From Psychroflexus salis (GTDB lineage: Bacteria; Bacteroidota; Bacteroidia; Flavobacteriales; Flavobacteriaceae), in the NCBI RefSeq assembly GCF_014640175.1, contig NZ_BMGL01000004.1, forward strand, positions 62,001-126,000: 64,000 nt of DNA, written 5' to 3'. The position numbers and the translations under genes were made by a program. Position 1 is the first letter of the stretch. Every line of letters begins with the position of its first letter. The notes under the pieces were generated by a model. The model searched no databases, was not told the DNA's origin, and was given only the letters and a program-made list of their open reading frames with translations. Of the stretch, positions 47,536-59,134 are shown in pieces.

Positions 47536-47905
47536 CTTTTTCTGGGTCGTAACTCATAAAGAAATTAATCCATATGTTTCTAGAAAGTCTTAGGTTAATT
47601 GGCATTAAAAAAATTAATGCACCTAAAATTATAAAAAAAGAAGTGAGTTTATCTAATGAAAAAAAATAGTACGATATTATAAAACTCGCAACAGCTATAG
47701 CAACGCCAAGTCCATAACTTACGTACATAGCACCATAAAAAAACGATGGCTCTATTTTGTATTTTGTGCCGCAATGTGAGCAACGTTCATTCATGGCTGT
47801 TGCTTTAGATAAATTGAATGGATTACTCGATTCGTACATGTTTTCTGATTGGCAAACAGGACAAGTTCCGGTAAAAATACTATAGAGTTTAGAGCCTTTC
47901 AGCAT
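47528..47905 (-). CDS. DUF983 family protein, zinc-ribbon plus two membrane helices
   Basis: The gene is 125 residues from the start at 47905 (MLKGSKLYSIFTGTCPVC); a longer frame to 48187 runs antisense through the ABC-F gene and is not real. Four cysteines in two pairs (CPVC and CSHC) form a zinc ribbon, followed by two membrane segments (about residues 55-105). DUF983 proteins are uncharacterised. It is divergent from the ABC-F gene, 64 bases away. Confidence 0.82.
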   Translation of the reverse strand: MLKGSKLYSIFTGTCPVCQSENMYESSNPFNLSKATAMNERCSHCGTKYKIEPSFFYGAMYVSYGLGVAIAVASFIISYYFFSLDKLTSFFIILGALIFLMPINLRLSRNIWINFFMSYDPEKAK

Positions 47906-47969
47906 TTTTGATTTATTTAATGTTTTGGAATGTAAAAATAACAATATTTGCAAAAAGAAATTGTGACCA

Positions 47970-49880
47970 ATGATACATATTAATAATTTGTCTGTTTCCT
48001 TTTCAGGCGAATATTTGTTTAAAGATATTAGTTTTAGATTAGCAGCTGGCGACCGTATAGGTTTAGTTGGAAAAAATGGAGCTGGTAAGTCTACGATGCT
48101 TAAAATTATTTCTGGCGAAATGCAAAAAGATACCGGCGAAGTAGCTAAAGAAAAAGGCATACGTATAGGCTTTTTGAAACAAGACATAGACTTTGAAGAA
48201 GGCAGAACGGTAATTGAAGAAGCACACCAAGCTTTTTATGAAATTAAAAAACTTGAAGCTGAACTCGAAGTAATTAACCAAGATTTAGTTGACAGAACAG
48301 ACTATGAGTCAGATTCCTACCATCAACTTATGGTCGATTTAACCGAAAAGCAAACCCAATACGAATTTCTAGGTGGATATAACTATAAAGGTAGTGCTGA
48401 GCGGGTATTAAAAGGCTTAGGTTTTTTAGAAAGCGATTTTGATAAACTTACCGATACATTTTCTGGCGGTTGGAGAATGCGAATCGAGCTTGCTAAGTTG
48501 CTTCTACAAAATAACGATATTTTGCTTCTCGATGAACCTACCAATCATTTAGATATCGAAAGTATTATTTGGCTTGAAAGTTTTTTAACTAATTATGCTG
48601 GATGCGTGGTTATTGTCTCGCACGATAAAATGTTTTTAGATGAAGTAACCAACCGTACCATCGAAATTTCACTAGGTAGAATTTATGATTATCCTAAAAA
48701 TTACTCCGATTTTAAAGTTTTACGAGAAGAGCTGATGGAGCAGCAACTTTCTGCTCAAAAAAATCAACAAAAAGAAATTGAACAAACCGAAAAACTGATT
48801 GAGAAATTTAGAGCAAAAGCAACTAAAGCTTCCATGGCTCAATCGCTGATTAAAAAATTAGATAAAATTGATCGCATTGAAGTAGACCAAGAAGATAATG
48901 CGAGCATGAATATTAAGTTTCCTATTTCTGTAAATCCTGGGAAAGTAATTGTTGAAGCTGAAAATGTATCTAAAACTTATGGCGATAAAAAGGTTTTAAA
49001 TGACTTTAATTTCATGATAGAACGTGGAACTAAATTGGCTTTTGTTGGCCAAAATGGACAAGGAAAAACCACGCTTGCAAAAATTATTATAGGAGAGATT
49101 AAACATCAGGGCAATTTAAAATTAGGACACAATGTGCAGATTGGATATTTTGCTCAAAACCAAGCTGAGTATTTAGATGGGAATAAAACCGTACTCGATA
49201 CTATGATCGATGCTGCTAACGAGACTAACCGAAGTAAGGTAAGAGATATACTAGGTTCATTTTTGTTTCGTGGAGATGAAGTAGAGAAGTATGTAAAAGT
49301 TTTATCTGGCGGCGAAAGAAACAGGCTTGCATTAGCCAAAATGTTATTAAGCCCTTTTAATGTGTTGGTAATGGATGAGCCTACAAATCACTTGGATATA
49401 CAATCTAAAAATGTATTAAAAAATGCATTGAACAACTTCGAAGGAACCTTAATTTTAGTTTCGCACGACCGTGATTTTTTACAGGGTTTAGCAGACCGAG
49501 TGTTCGAATTTAGAAACCATGAATTAAAAGAATTTTTAGGAGGAATCGACGACTACTTGAAAGAGCGTAAGCTAGGCGATATGCGTCAGGTAGAAAAAGC
49601 AAATACCAACCCAAAAGAAACAGTGGTTAATGCTGTACAAAGCAAACAATCTTATAAAGATCAAAAAAAACAAAAATCTTTAAAAAATAAACTCTCAAAA
49701 GTAGAATCAGAAATTAGTAAATTAGAAAAAGAGATAAAAAAAATAGACCAAGATTTGCAAATAAATTACGAAGAAACTATTGCTAAAGAAAATTTTTTTG
49801 ATCAATACAACCAAAAGAAAGAACGCCTGTCTAAACTTATGAAAGATTGGGAAGAAGTTCAATTAGACTTAGAAAGCTAA
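47970..49880 (+). CDS. ABC-F family ATPase
   Basis: A soluble ATPase with two nucleotide-binding domains and no membrane part (636 aa). Walker A motifs are GKNGAGKST and GQNGQGKTT; signatures are FSGGWRMR and LSGGERNR; Walker B LLLDEPTNHLD and VMDEPTNHLD. A linker of about 80 residues joins the domains and a C-terminal coiled coil (about residues 560-636) follows. ABC-F proteins act on the ribosome (translation factors or antibiotic protection). Housekeeping or resistance role cannot be distinguished here. Confidence 0.95.
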   Translation: MIHINNLSVSFSGEYLFKDISFRLAAGDRIGLVGKNGAGKSTMLKIISGEMQKDTGEVAKEKGIRIGFLKQDIDFEEGRTVIEEAHQAFYEIKKLEAELEVINQDLVDRTDYESDSYHQLMVDLTEKQTQYEFLGGYNYKGSAERVLKGLGFLESDFDKLTDTFSGGWRMRIELAKLLLQNNDILLLDEPTNHLDIESIIWLESFLTNYAGCVVIVSHDKMFLDEVTNRTIEISLGRIYDYPKNYSDFKVLREELMEQQLSAQKNQQKEIEQTEKLIEKFRAKATKASMAQSLIKKLDKIDRIEVDQEDNASMNIKFPISVNPGKVIVEAENVSKTYGDKKVLNDFNFMIERGTKLAFVGQNGQGKTTLAKIIIGEIKHQGNLKLGHNVQIGYFAQNQAEYLDGNKTVLDTMIDAANETNRSKVRDILGSFLFRGDEVEKYVKVLSGGERNRLALAKMLLSPFNVLVMDEPTNHLDIQSKNVLKNALNNFEGTLILVSHDRDFLQGLADRVFEFRNHELKEFLGGIDDYLKERKLGDMRQVEKANTNPKETVVNAVQSKQSYKDQKKQKSLKNKLSKVESEISKLEKEIKKIDQDLQINYEETIAKENFFDQYNQKKERLSKLMKDWEEVQLDLES

Positions 49881-49908
49881 CTAATTTATCAACACAAATT
49901 AAATTTTC

Positions 49909-51018
49909 ATGAGAAAAATAATACTTGCTATTCTTGGCTTAATTATTATAGTAATTTCAATTTTTGGCGCTATTTATTTAGTAAAAAGTAATAAAAAGGA
50001 AGTTGCTGTTAAAAAAGACATTGCAAAACCTATTTCAGTTAAAGAAGTTCAAAACGCAGATATTTTAGTTGAAATACAAACTAACGGTAACTTAACAGCA
50101 CTTAATAAATTCGAAATCTTTAGTGAAGTGCAAGGGGTTTTTACGCCAGCCAAAAAATTATTTAGACCAGGTCAAGCATACCAAGCTAACGAAGTTTTAG
50201 TGAATATTAATGATGAAGAATTTTTAGCAAGTTTAAAATCGACTAAAAGTGAGTTTATTAATTTATTAGTTTCTATAATGCCAGACATCCGCTTAGATTA
50301 TGCTGAACAGTATGAAACTTGGCAAACCTATTTAAACTCCTTATCTGTTCATAAAAATCTACCGCAATTACCAGAAATTAAAGATGAAGCATTTAAGTAT
50401 TTTATTAATGGTAGAGGCATATTGACTTCTTTTTACAACATCAAAAATTTAGAAGTTCGCTTAGCTAAGTTTACCATTCGCGCTCCTTTTAAAGGAGTTT
50501 TAACTGAAACCGATATCACTTCTGGAACATTAATAAGACCAGGTCAACGATTAGGCGAGTTTATCGACCCTAGTGTAATGGAGCTTGAAATTGCTTTGCA
50601 AAAAAACTTCATTAATTTTATTCAAGTTGGCGATACGGTTAGCTTAAATTCAATTGATGATACACCAACTGCAAAAGGTGTAATTAGCAGAATTAATAGC
50701 CAAGTTGACCCTAATTCTCAAACTATTCAAGTTTTTGTTAATGTAGAAAACAAAAACCTTAACGAAGGCATGTATTTAGAAGCAAATATTAAAGGACAAA
50801 CTATAAAAAATGCCTTTCAATTGAATCGCTCGCTTTTAAATAATAACAACGAAGTTTTTGTGGTAAAAGATTCTGTTTTAGCACTAAAGAAGGTTAAACC
50901 ACTACATTATAGTACAAATACAGCGATTGTAAAAGGGCTAGAAAATGGCGATGTAATTATGACGTCTAACCTGTCTAGTGCCTATTCAGGAATGCTAGTA
51001 AAGCTTAACAAAAACTAA
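49909..51018 (+). CDS. RND efflux periplasmic adaptor
   Basis: A membrane-fusion protein (369 aa) with an N-terminal anchor (LAILGLIIIVISIFGAIYLV). The lipoyl and beta-barrel parts are visible (GQAYQANEVLVNI, then TIRAPFKGVLTETDI and SGTLIRPGQRLGEF). The coiled-coil hairpin between the lipoyl halves is short. It links the RND pump to the outer-membrane channel and is first in the operon adaptor-pump-TolC. Confidence 0.92.
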   Translation: MRKIILAILGLIIIVISIFGAIYLVKSNKKEVAVKKDIAKPISVKEVQNADILVEIQTNGNLTALNKFEIFSEVQGVFTPAKKLFRPGQAYQANEVLVNINDEEFLASLKSTKSEFINLLVSIMPDIRLDYAEQYETWQTYLNSLSVHKNLPQLPEIKDEAFKYFINGRGILTSFYNIKNLEVRLAKFTIRAPFKGVLTETDITSGTLIRPGQRLGEFIDPSVMELEIALQKNFINFIQVGDTVSLNSIDDTPTAKGVISRINSQVDPNSQTIQVFVNVENKNLNEGMYLEANIKGQTIKNAFQLNRSLLNNNNEVFVVKDSVLALKKVKPLHYSTNTAIVKGLENGDVIMTSNLSSAYSGMLVKLNKN

Positions 51019-51024
51019 TCGATC

Positions 51025-54000
51025 TTGAAAAAATTAATTACTTATTTCATTAAATACGAAGTTGCAGTAAATGTAATTATTCTAGCCTTTGTAATTTTTG
51101 GTTTTGTAGGTGTCTTTAGTTTAAAATCTTCTTTTTTCCCACTCCAAGAATCGAAAATTATAACTGTGAATATTACCTATCCAGGTTCTTCACCCGAAGA
51201 AATCGAAGAAGGAATTATTTTAAAAATAGAAGATAATCTTAAAGGTTTAGAAGGAATTGACCGCACCACGGCAGTTGCTAGAGAAAGTGGGGGTTCTATT
51301 ACTGTTGAAATTGAAGATGGCGAGAACATCGATGTCATGCTTACGGAAGTAAAAAACGCCGTAGATCGCGTGCCTAATTTCCCAATCGGAATGGAACCGC
51401 TCGTAGTTGCTAAAACTGAAAACGTTCGCCAAACTATTGAGTTTTCAGTTTCTGGAAAAGATGTTCCGTTAAAAACTTTAAAAGATATTAGTTATAAAAT
51501 AGAATCTGATTTACGAATGATCGATGGGATTTCACAAATAGAAATTCGTGGTTTTCCTAATGAAGAAATTGAAATTGCCTTAAGTCAAGATGCGCTCTTA
51601 GCTTACAACCTAACTTTCGACGAAGTAGCTCAACGTATTGCAGGCTCTAATATGCTTTCAACTGGCGGAACTATAAAAACCGATGCAGAAGATTATTTAA
51701 TACGAGCAAATACCAGAAGTTATTACGCAGATAAACTTAACAACGTAGTAATAAAAACTACTAGTAATGGTTCTCCCATTCAATTAAGCGATGTTGCTTC
51801 AGTTCGCGATCGCTTCGAAGAAACTCCTAATGCCTTGTATTTTAGTGGCAATACAGCAGTTAATATGGTAATTAGCAATACCAATTCAGAAGATTTGTTA
51901 TCTACAGCCAGTGAAGTAAAAGACTATATCCAAGAATTCAACTCAGCCAATAATAATGTACAGCTAAATGTAGTAAGTGATTCTTCTATAACACTAGAGC
52001 AACGTACAGCTTTGCTCATGGAAAATGCAGCTGTCGGAATTTTATTGGTTATTGCATTTTTATCTATTTTTCTAAACATTAGGCTTGCACTTTGGGTTTC
52101 TTTAGGATTGCCACTTTCTTTTTTAGGAATGTTTATTTTTGCAGGGCTTTTTGGCGTAACCATCAATGTGCTCTCTTTGTTTGCCATGATTATTGTAATC
52201 GGTATTTTGGTAGACGATGGAATTGTTATTGCAGAAAACATTTACCAACACTACGAAAGCGGAAAACCACCTATTAAGGCTGCAATAGGTGGAACTTTAG
52301 AAGTAATACCACCCATAACATCTGCTATTCTAACTACCATTTTAGCTTTTGCAACTTTTTTCTTTTTAGAAGGAAGAATAGGAGAATTTTTTAGTCAAGT
52401 TTCTATAGTTGTTTTGCTTACACTCACTGTATCATTAATTGAAGCTTTCATAATTTTACCCGCACACATTGCACATTCAAAAGCAATTCAACCAAAAGTT
52501 CCTGGAAAAAAACGTAAAACATTAGTTGGAAAGTTTTTCGCTAAAATGAAAAATGTAAATGCCTTTGGCGATAAAATTATGGGATTCTTGCGTGATAAAT
52601 CTTACGCCCCTATTTTAAAATTTGCTCTACATAATCGAATTTTTTCACTTTCCATTATATTCGCTAGTTTAGCATTAACGCTTGGTGCTATTGGAGCAAA
52701 CGTAGTAAAAGTTACTTTTTTTCCAAGTGTAGCCAGCGATCGAGTGGATATAAATTTGTTAATGACCGAAGGAGTAAATCCAGAACGTACCGATTCAATA
52801 ATTTCTATTGTTGAAGCTGCAACCTGGCGAGTTAATGAAGAGTTTTCGAAAAAACAAAGCGGAAATTTACAAGTGGTTGAAAATACAGTAAAAAGAGTTG
52901 GTCCAGGTAATAATAAAGCATCGGTTCAGGTAAATTTATTGCCTGGCGAAGATCGCGACTTTTCTTCTGCAGAAATTACCAATGCCATTCGAGAAGAAAC
53001 AGGACCCATTTATGGAGTTGAAAGTTTAACTTTTGGTTCAGGAAGTAATTTTGGGGGTTCACCAGTTTCAGTTTCTTTGTTAGGGAATAATATTGAAGAG
53101 TTACAAAACGCTAAAACTAAATTAAAAGCTTGGATGGAAGATAATCCACAGCTTAAAGATGTTATAGATAATGACCCAAAAGGCATCAAAGAAATTGAAA
53201 TTAATTTGAAGCCAAGCGCCTATGCCTTAGGTTTAGATTTAGGAGAAATTATGCGCCAAACTCGAAATGCATTTTTTGGGAGAGAAGCACAACGCTTTCA
53301 GCGAGGTAAAGATGAAATTAGGGTTTGGGTCCGGTACGAGCTTGAAGATCGTTCATCGATTACAAACTTAGACGAATTACGCATCAATACACCCTCAGGA
53401 AGTAAAGTGCCGTTTAACGAAATTGCTTCTTACCAGATTATTCGTGGTACAGAATCGATTAGCTACTTAAATGGAAAACGCGAAATTAGAGTAGATGCCG
53501 ATTTAGAAAATCCAAATGATAGCTCTACTGAAATTCTTGCTGAAATACAGAACGAAGTAATTCCAGCAATTTTAAATGAAAACCCAAGTTTGTCGGTAGT
53601 CTACGAAGGTCAAAATCGCGAAGCAGGAAAAACAATAAATTCAGCTAAAGCTACTTTTCCTGTCATTATATTTTTAATTTTTGTAGTAATTGCCTTTACT
53701 TTTAGAAGCTTCAGCCAGCCCATAATGCTTATTTTATTAATTCCGTTTAGCTTAGTCGGTGTAGCTTGGGGTCATTATATTCACGGTTTCCCAATCAACG
53801 TTTTATCCTTATTAGGAATCATTGCTTTAATCGGAATTATGGTAAACGATGGTTTGGTGTTAATTGGCAGGTTTAATAACAATTTGCGCGAAGGTTTAAA
53901 ATTTAACGATGCACTTTATGAAGCTGGAAAATCTAGGTTTAGAGCTATATTTTTAACATCCTTAACTACGATTTCTGGTTTAGCACCTCTAATTTTCGAA

Positions 54001-54219
54001 CAAAGTAGGCAAGCTCAATTTTTAATTCCTATGGCTATTTCCATTGCTTATGGAATAGGAATAGCCACCATACTCACTTTGCTTCTGTTGCCTATTTTCT
54101 TATCCTTAAGCAATTCGATAAAAGTGACTCTAAAATGGTTAATTACAGGAAATAAAATTGAAAAAGAAGAAGTAGAACGTGCTATAAAAGAAAAGAATGA
54201 AGAAGCAAATTATGAATAA
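51025..54219 (+). CDS. RND efflux permease
   Basis: A 1064-residue inner-membrane proton-driven pump of the AcrB/HAE type with twelve predicted membrane segments in two repeats. It starts with a TTG codon 6 bases behind the adaptor gene. Segment 4 carries the proton-relay motif VDDGIVIAENIYQH and segment 10 the NDGLVLIG block; ILFAGLFGVTINVLSLFAM-type sequences flank them. The pump substrate is unknown (drugs, metals or lipids). It overlaps the outer-membrane channel gene. Confidence 0.95.
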   Translation: MKKLITYFIKYEVAVNVIILAFVIFGFVGVFSLKSSFFPLQESKIITVNITYPGSSPEEIEEGIILKIEDNLKGLEGIDRTTAVARESGGSITVEIEDGENIDVMLTEVKNAVDRVPNFPIGMEPLVVAKTENVRQTIEFSVSGKDVPLKTLKDISYKIESDLRMIDGISQIEIRGFPNEEIEIALSQDALLAYNLTFDEVAQRIAGSNMLSTGGTIKTDAEDYLIRANTRSYYADKLNNVVIKTTSNGSPIQLSDVASVRDRFEETPNALYFSGNTAVNMVISNTNSEDLLSTASEVKDYIQEFNSANNNVQLNVVSDSSITLEQRTALLMENAAVGILLVIAFLSIFLNIRLALWVSLGLPLSFLGMFIFAGLFGVTINVLSLFAMIIVIGILVDDGIVIAENIYQHYESGKPPIKAAIGGTLEVIPPITSAILTTILAFATFFFLEGRIGEFFSQVSIVVLLTLTVSLIEAFIILPAHIAHSKAIQPKVPGKKRKTLVGKFFAKMKNVNAFGDKIMGFLRDKSYAPILKFALHNRIFSLSIIFASLALTLGAIGANVVKVTFFPSVASDRVDINLLMTEGVNPERTDSIISIVEAATWRVNEEFSKKQSGNLQVVENTVKRVGPGNNKASVQVNLLPGEDRDFSSAEITNAIREETGPIYGVESLTFGSGSNFGGSPVSVSLLGNNIEELQNAKTKLKAWMEDNPQLKDVIDNDPKGIKEIEINLKPSAYALGLDLGEIMRQTRNAFFGREAQRFQRGKDEIRVWVRYELEDRSSITNLDELRINTPSGSKVPFNEIASYQIIRGTESISYLNGKREIRVDADLENPNDSSTEILAEIQNEVIPAILNENPSLSVVYEGQNREAGKTINSAKATFPVIIFLIFVVIAFTFRSFSQPIMLILLIPFSLVGVAWGHYIHGFPINVLSLLGIIALIGIMVNDGLVLIGRFNNNLREGLKFNDALYEAGKSRFRAIFLTSLTTISGLAPLIFEQSRQAQFLIPMAISIAYGIGIATILTLLLLPIFLSLSNSIKVTLKWLITGNKIEKEEVERAIKEKNEEANYE

Positions 54220-55543
54220 AAAATTAGTCTTTTTAGTCTTTCTATTGTTTTTTGTATTCATACAATCAAAAGCACTTAGCCAAGAAATACTCACAAAAAA
54301 AGAAGCAGTTAAGTCGGTTTTAGACAATAATTACGGAATTAAAATAGCTGAAAATAATGTTGAAATTGCAGAGAATAATAAAGGAATATTAAACTCAGGT
54401 TACTTACCCACATTAACCACAAATATGGGATGGGATTTTAGTTTACAAGACCGACTAGCTGAAATTGATGGTCGTGATCCTTTAGATCAAAATGATTTAG
54501 AAACACAACGTTACAATGCTAATTTGGATTTAAACTATACCTTATTTGACGGTATGGGTAGGATATATAATTATGAGCAACTAAAATTACAATACAATTT
54601 ATCTCAGTTAGAAGCTCGTGAAACTATAGAAAATACACTTATACAAATGTTTAGTGTTTATTATGAACTAGCAAGAAGACTCAAAAATGTTGAAGTGTTA
54701 GAAAACACACTAACTCTGTCTAAAGAACGTTTGCAGCGTGTAGAATATCAGTTTGACTATGGACAAATAAATAAATTAGCCGTCCTTAATGCAGAAGTAG
54801 ATGTAGCTAACGATAGCATCAATTTAATTGATGAACAACAGAATTTAGTCAACACTAAAAGAGATTTATTAGTCGTTATTAATGAAGAACTGACTGAAAA
54901 ATTCGTGGTAGATACCACAGTTACTTTTACACCTCTTCTTCAAATAGAGCAATTTATTGAAGAAGCAGAACAAAACAATGTTTCTGTTCAAATCATTGAA
55001 GAAAATTTATTGATTTCAGATTACGATAAAAAACTTAGTTTCACAGGATATTTACCCCGATTAGACTTATTTGGTTCCTATGGCTGGAACAGAAATATAA
55101 GTCCAGAGTCACCATTCTTTCCTGGCTCTACACAAACCACAAAAGGATATTCTGCAGGGGTTAGCTTAAGTTGGAACCTGTTCGATGGTGGACAAACTTC
55201 GGTGCGTATTCAAAATGCTAAGGTAGCTTACGAAAGTCAGCAAATTCAAAAAGAATTAATCAAACAAAATGTAAATCGTGATATTAAAAATGCTTTTGAA
55301 AATTACAAGAATCGCTTGTATATATACAAATTACAAAAGAAAAATGTAACCACGAATAAAAATAACTTCGACCGAACTCAAGAACAGTTTAACATCGGGC
55401 AAGTAAATTCTGTTGAGTTTAGGCAAGCTCAATTAAACTTATTGAATGCACAAACCAGTTATAATTTAGCAAAATACGATGCTAAATTAGCCGAAGTACA
55501 ATTGCTTCAACTAACAGGACAATTATTAAATACTGAATTTTAA
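54212..55543 (+). CDS. TolC family outer-membrane channel
   Basis: An outer-membrane efflux protein (443 aa) with a cleavable signal peptide (FLLFFVFIQSKALSQ). The mature part has two repeats of helical hairpin and beta segment (SGYLPTLTTNMGWDFS, then TGYLPRLDLFGSYGWN) and GVSLSWNLFDGGQT near residue 315. I start at 54212 because the signal peptide begins there; the in-frame codon at 54197 lies inside the pump gene. Last gene of the efflux operon. Confidence 0.92.
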   Translation: MNKKLVFLVFLLFFVFIQSKALSQEILTKKEAVKSVLDNNYGIKIAENNVEIAENNKGILNSGYLPTLTTNMGWDFSLQDRLAEIDGRDPLDQNDLETQRYNANLDLNYTLFDGMGRIYNYEQLKLQYNLSQLEARETIENTLIQMFSVYYELARRLKNVEVLENTLTLSKERLQRVEYQFDYGQINKLAVLNAEVDVANDSINLIDEQQNLVNTKRDLLVVINEELTEKFVVDTTVTFTPLLQIEQFIEEAEQNNVSVQIIEENLLISDYDKKLSFTGYLPRLDLFGSYGWNRNISPESPFFPGSTQTTKGYSAGVSLSWNLFDGGQTSVRIQNAKVAYESQQIQKELIKQNVNRDIKNAFENYKNRLYIYKLQKKNVTTNKNNFDRTQEQFNIGQVNSVEFRQAQLNLLNAQTSYNLAKYDAKLAEVQLLQLTGQLLNTEF

Positions 55544-55726
55544 ATGAAAGAACATTTTTTTCAATGTCCACATTGCTGGGAAGAAATTAGCATTTTAGTC
55601 GATGTTTCAATAACTCATCAAACCTTTATTGAAGATTGTGAAGTCTGTTGCAATCCAATTCAATTTTCAGTTACAGTTGAAGCTGCTGAAATTAAAGGAT
55701 TTCAAGCCGATTCAATAGAGCAATAA
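55544..55726 (+). CDS. CPXCG-motif cysteine-rich protein
   Basis: A 60-residue protein with two Cys-x-x-Cys pairs (CPHC at residues 8-11 and CEVC at 32-35) that would bind one zinc. The family (CPXCG motif) is small and uncharacterised. The start codon follows immediately on the stop of the TolC gene, so it is probably in the same transcript; its own tRNA neighbour is separately promoted. Confidence 0.88.
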   Translation: MKEHFFQCPHCWEEISILVDVSITHQTFIEDCEVCCNPIQFSVTVEAAEIKGFQADSIEQ

Positions 55727-55740
55727 TTTTATAGAAATAT

Positions 55741-55771
55741 TTTTGCAGATCCACATTTAGTTGTATATTTG
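55741..55771 (+). promoter_or_regulatory. promoter of the initiator tRNA gene
   Basis: TTTTG (55741-55745), 18 bases, TATATTTG (55764-55771): a clear sigma-A-type promoter; the tRNA starts 11 bases later. Confidence 0.85.
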
Positions 55772-55781
55772 CAATCCAAAT

Positions 55782-57379
<1,598 letters not shown>

Positions 57380-57382
57380 AGT

Positions 57383-57604
57383 TTAAGCTACTTTTTGAAT
57401 TTGTTTAATGATTCTATTATCACTATTGCTAATGTCCATAATCTTATTCTGCTTGCAATTATTTTTCAAACTTTTTTTCATGTGATATTGATACTCAATA
57501 TTTGCCATTTTGACAAAAAAGTTCCTTAAAGTGTTTAGGTCCTGGTCGGATAGTCCTTTCACTTCATCTTTTAATCTCTTTTTAAGGTTTGTGTTAGTTA
57601 TCAT
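57383..57604 (-). CDS. small unknown protein next to the recombinase
   Basis: A 73-residue basic protein (NLKKRLKDEVKGLSDQD, then LRNFFVKMANIEYQYH), three bases before the recombinase start. It has no recognisable domain. The position suggests a recombination directionality or accessory factor, but there is no sequence evidence for that. It begins with ATG at 57602-57604. Confidence 0.55.
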   Translation of the reverse strand: MITNTNLKKRLKDEVKGLSDQDLNTLRNFFVKMANIEYQYHMKKSLKNNCKQNKIMDISNSDNRIIKQIQKVA

Positions 57605-57630
57605 AATCTGTTGTTTTTAGGCATAAAGAA

Positions 57631-57656
57631 GGAGGTTTACACATCTATAAACCTCC
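57631..57656. repeat. hairpin between methyltransferase and the 73-aa gene
   Basis: Perfect 9-bp arms GGAGGTTTA/TAAACCTCC with an 8-base loop, lying 27 bases before the small gene's start on the minus strand. There is no T-run on either side, so it is either an mRNA structure near the start of the next gene or a weak terminator. Confidence 0.6.
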
Positions 57657-57673
57657 CAAGTATAAAAACGACG

Positions 57674-59134
57674 TTAAGCCGCCTTTTGAAGGTTGTGGTG
57701 TTCCCTTAACCTTACCTCAGAGGCCATTACGAACTGAGGGTTGAGTTCATAGCCTACATATCTTCTATTGTTCAGTAGAGCGACTTCACCTGTTGTTGAT
57801 GTTCCTGAGAATATATCAAGGACAGTATCTCCCGGTCTTGAAGTAGATAGGATAAATATAGACGGCAGGCTCAACGGGAAGGTGGCAGAGTGTTCCATGT
57901 GGAAGCCCTCTTCTCTGCATTTTTTTCTTAGTTCATAGGTGTTTCCTACATTATGTTTTAGAATATTCTCTCTAAAGTCTAATCCTGACACTAACTTAGG
58001 TTCTTTGGCTTCTAATGTTCCAATTGATATTCCACTTTCTATGTCTTCTACCTTTTTAAGCCATTCCTTGTCAAAGTAGAAGTCCTTGGACTTCACGAAA
58101 TGGAAGATGGGTTCAAAGTTTCTAACACTCCCTTTATTTGGTGTGTACTGTGGGTTGGGTTTTAACCATAGATATTTGTCCACATAACGCCAACCCCTTT
58201 TTCCCATTTCGATAAGGAACATCTCTGGTACCATCTGGTACTGTCCGTCCTTTATCCTGTCGTTGATGTTGACGAACAGCGAACCTTCATCCTTCATTAC
58301 TCTATTGACTTCGTTGAAATACGGTACCAGTTCATCTATAAATGCTTTGGCTGTTTCTTGGTGTCCTAGTTGGTCTTTACCGATACCGTAGTCCCTCATA
58401 TCGAAATAAGGGGGAGAGGTGACCACTGTCTGAACCGAACCATCTTCAAGTTCCGAAAGGTCAATCGAGGACTTGTTGTAGATGTCCACGCTCTCGGTAT
58501 GGAACTCATAGGAGTCAGGGACGTTATCTTGGTTTTTCTTTTTGTTAGATTCCCTTTCCAAGAGTTCGTTCACCTTGTTAAGAGATGATTTACCACTTTC
58601 CACAGACGATAAAAGTTTATCGATTTTGGTGTTGCCTTCACCATAGAGTTCAATACATTTTTTCTTGATGGACTTGAGAGTGTTCACTCTGTATCGTCCT
58701 ATTTGTCCAAGTGCTTGCTCCTTTTCCTCCTTGGCCTGTGCAGCCTGAGGACAAAGGTCTGTCCTTCTTCCTTTGCCCACTGAATAGTATTGTTCGTAGA
58801 ACTCTATTTCACGTAGGATTTCAAGGTTTGATTTTTCCCGGAATTGGTTGGTGGAGATTGATACTAAGTCCATTTCTTGTTCCTCCACGTTAAGAAATAC
58901 AACAGGTACTTTTTCGATATTTAGTTCCAGAGCAATGTTGTATCTGAGGTTACCAGATATTATACTTAGGCTCGGTGTTACTAATAGTGGATTGAGTAAT
59001 CCAATTTCAGCGATATTTTGTTTTATTTCGTCATAGTTAGAAGGGACCTTATACATTGATGCGGTCGTTTGGTTTACCTTCAGTTCTGCAGTGGCGACCA
59101 TAACCACTTGTGTGTTTTCATTAAAATCATCCAT
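57674..59134 (-). CDS. ParB-like nuclease/DNA methyltransferase fusion
   Basis: A 486-residue protein with an N-terminal ParB/Srx-like domain (about residues 10-105, LLNPLLVTPSLSIISGNLRY) and a C-terminal amino-methyltransferase domain. Motif IV is SPPY (residues 240-243), motif I is DIFSGTST (440-447), in the order of the beta class, so it probably methylates N4 of cytosine or N6 of adenine. Motif I departs from the usual DPFxGSG. No restriction enzyme is encoded nearby; such orphan enzymes are common on mobile elements and can shield them from host restriction. The target sequence is unknown. Confidence 0.9.
   Translation of the reverse strand: MDDFNENTQVVMVATAELKVNQTTASMYKVPSNYDEIKQNIAEIGLLNPLLVTPSLSIISGNLRYNIALELNIEKVPVVFLNVEEQEMDLVSISTNQFREKSNLEILREIEFYEQYYSVGKGRRTDLCPQAAQAKEEKEQALGQIGRYRVNTLKSIKKKCIELYGEGNTKIDKLLSSVESGKSSLNKVNELLERESNKKKNQDNVPDSYEFHTESVDIYNKSSIDLSELEDGSVQTVVTSPPYFDMRDYGIGKDQLGHQETAKAFIDELVPYFNEVNRVMKDEGSLFVNINDRIKDGQYQMVPEMFLIEMGKRGWRYVDKYLWLKPNPQYTPNKGSVRNFEPIFHFVKSKDFYFDKEWLKKVEDIESGISIGTLEAKEPKLVSGLDFRENILKHNVGNTYELRKKCREEGFHMEHSATFPLSLPSIFILSTSRPGDTVLDIFSGTSTTGEVALLNNRRYVGYELNPQFVMASEVRLREHHNLQKAA

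Noticed and set aside
47906-48187. N-terminal extension of the DUF983 frame
   Set aside because: It is antisense to the start of the ABC-F gene; the zinc-ribbon protein has a natural start at 47905.
57674-59134. Complete restriction-modification system
   Set aside because: Only the modification enzyme is present; neither neighbour carries recognisable endonuclease motifs.
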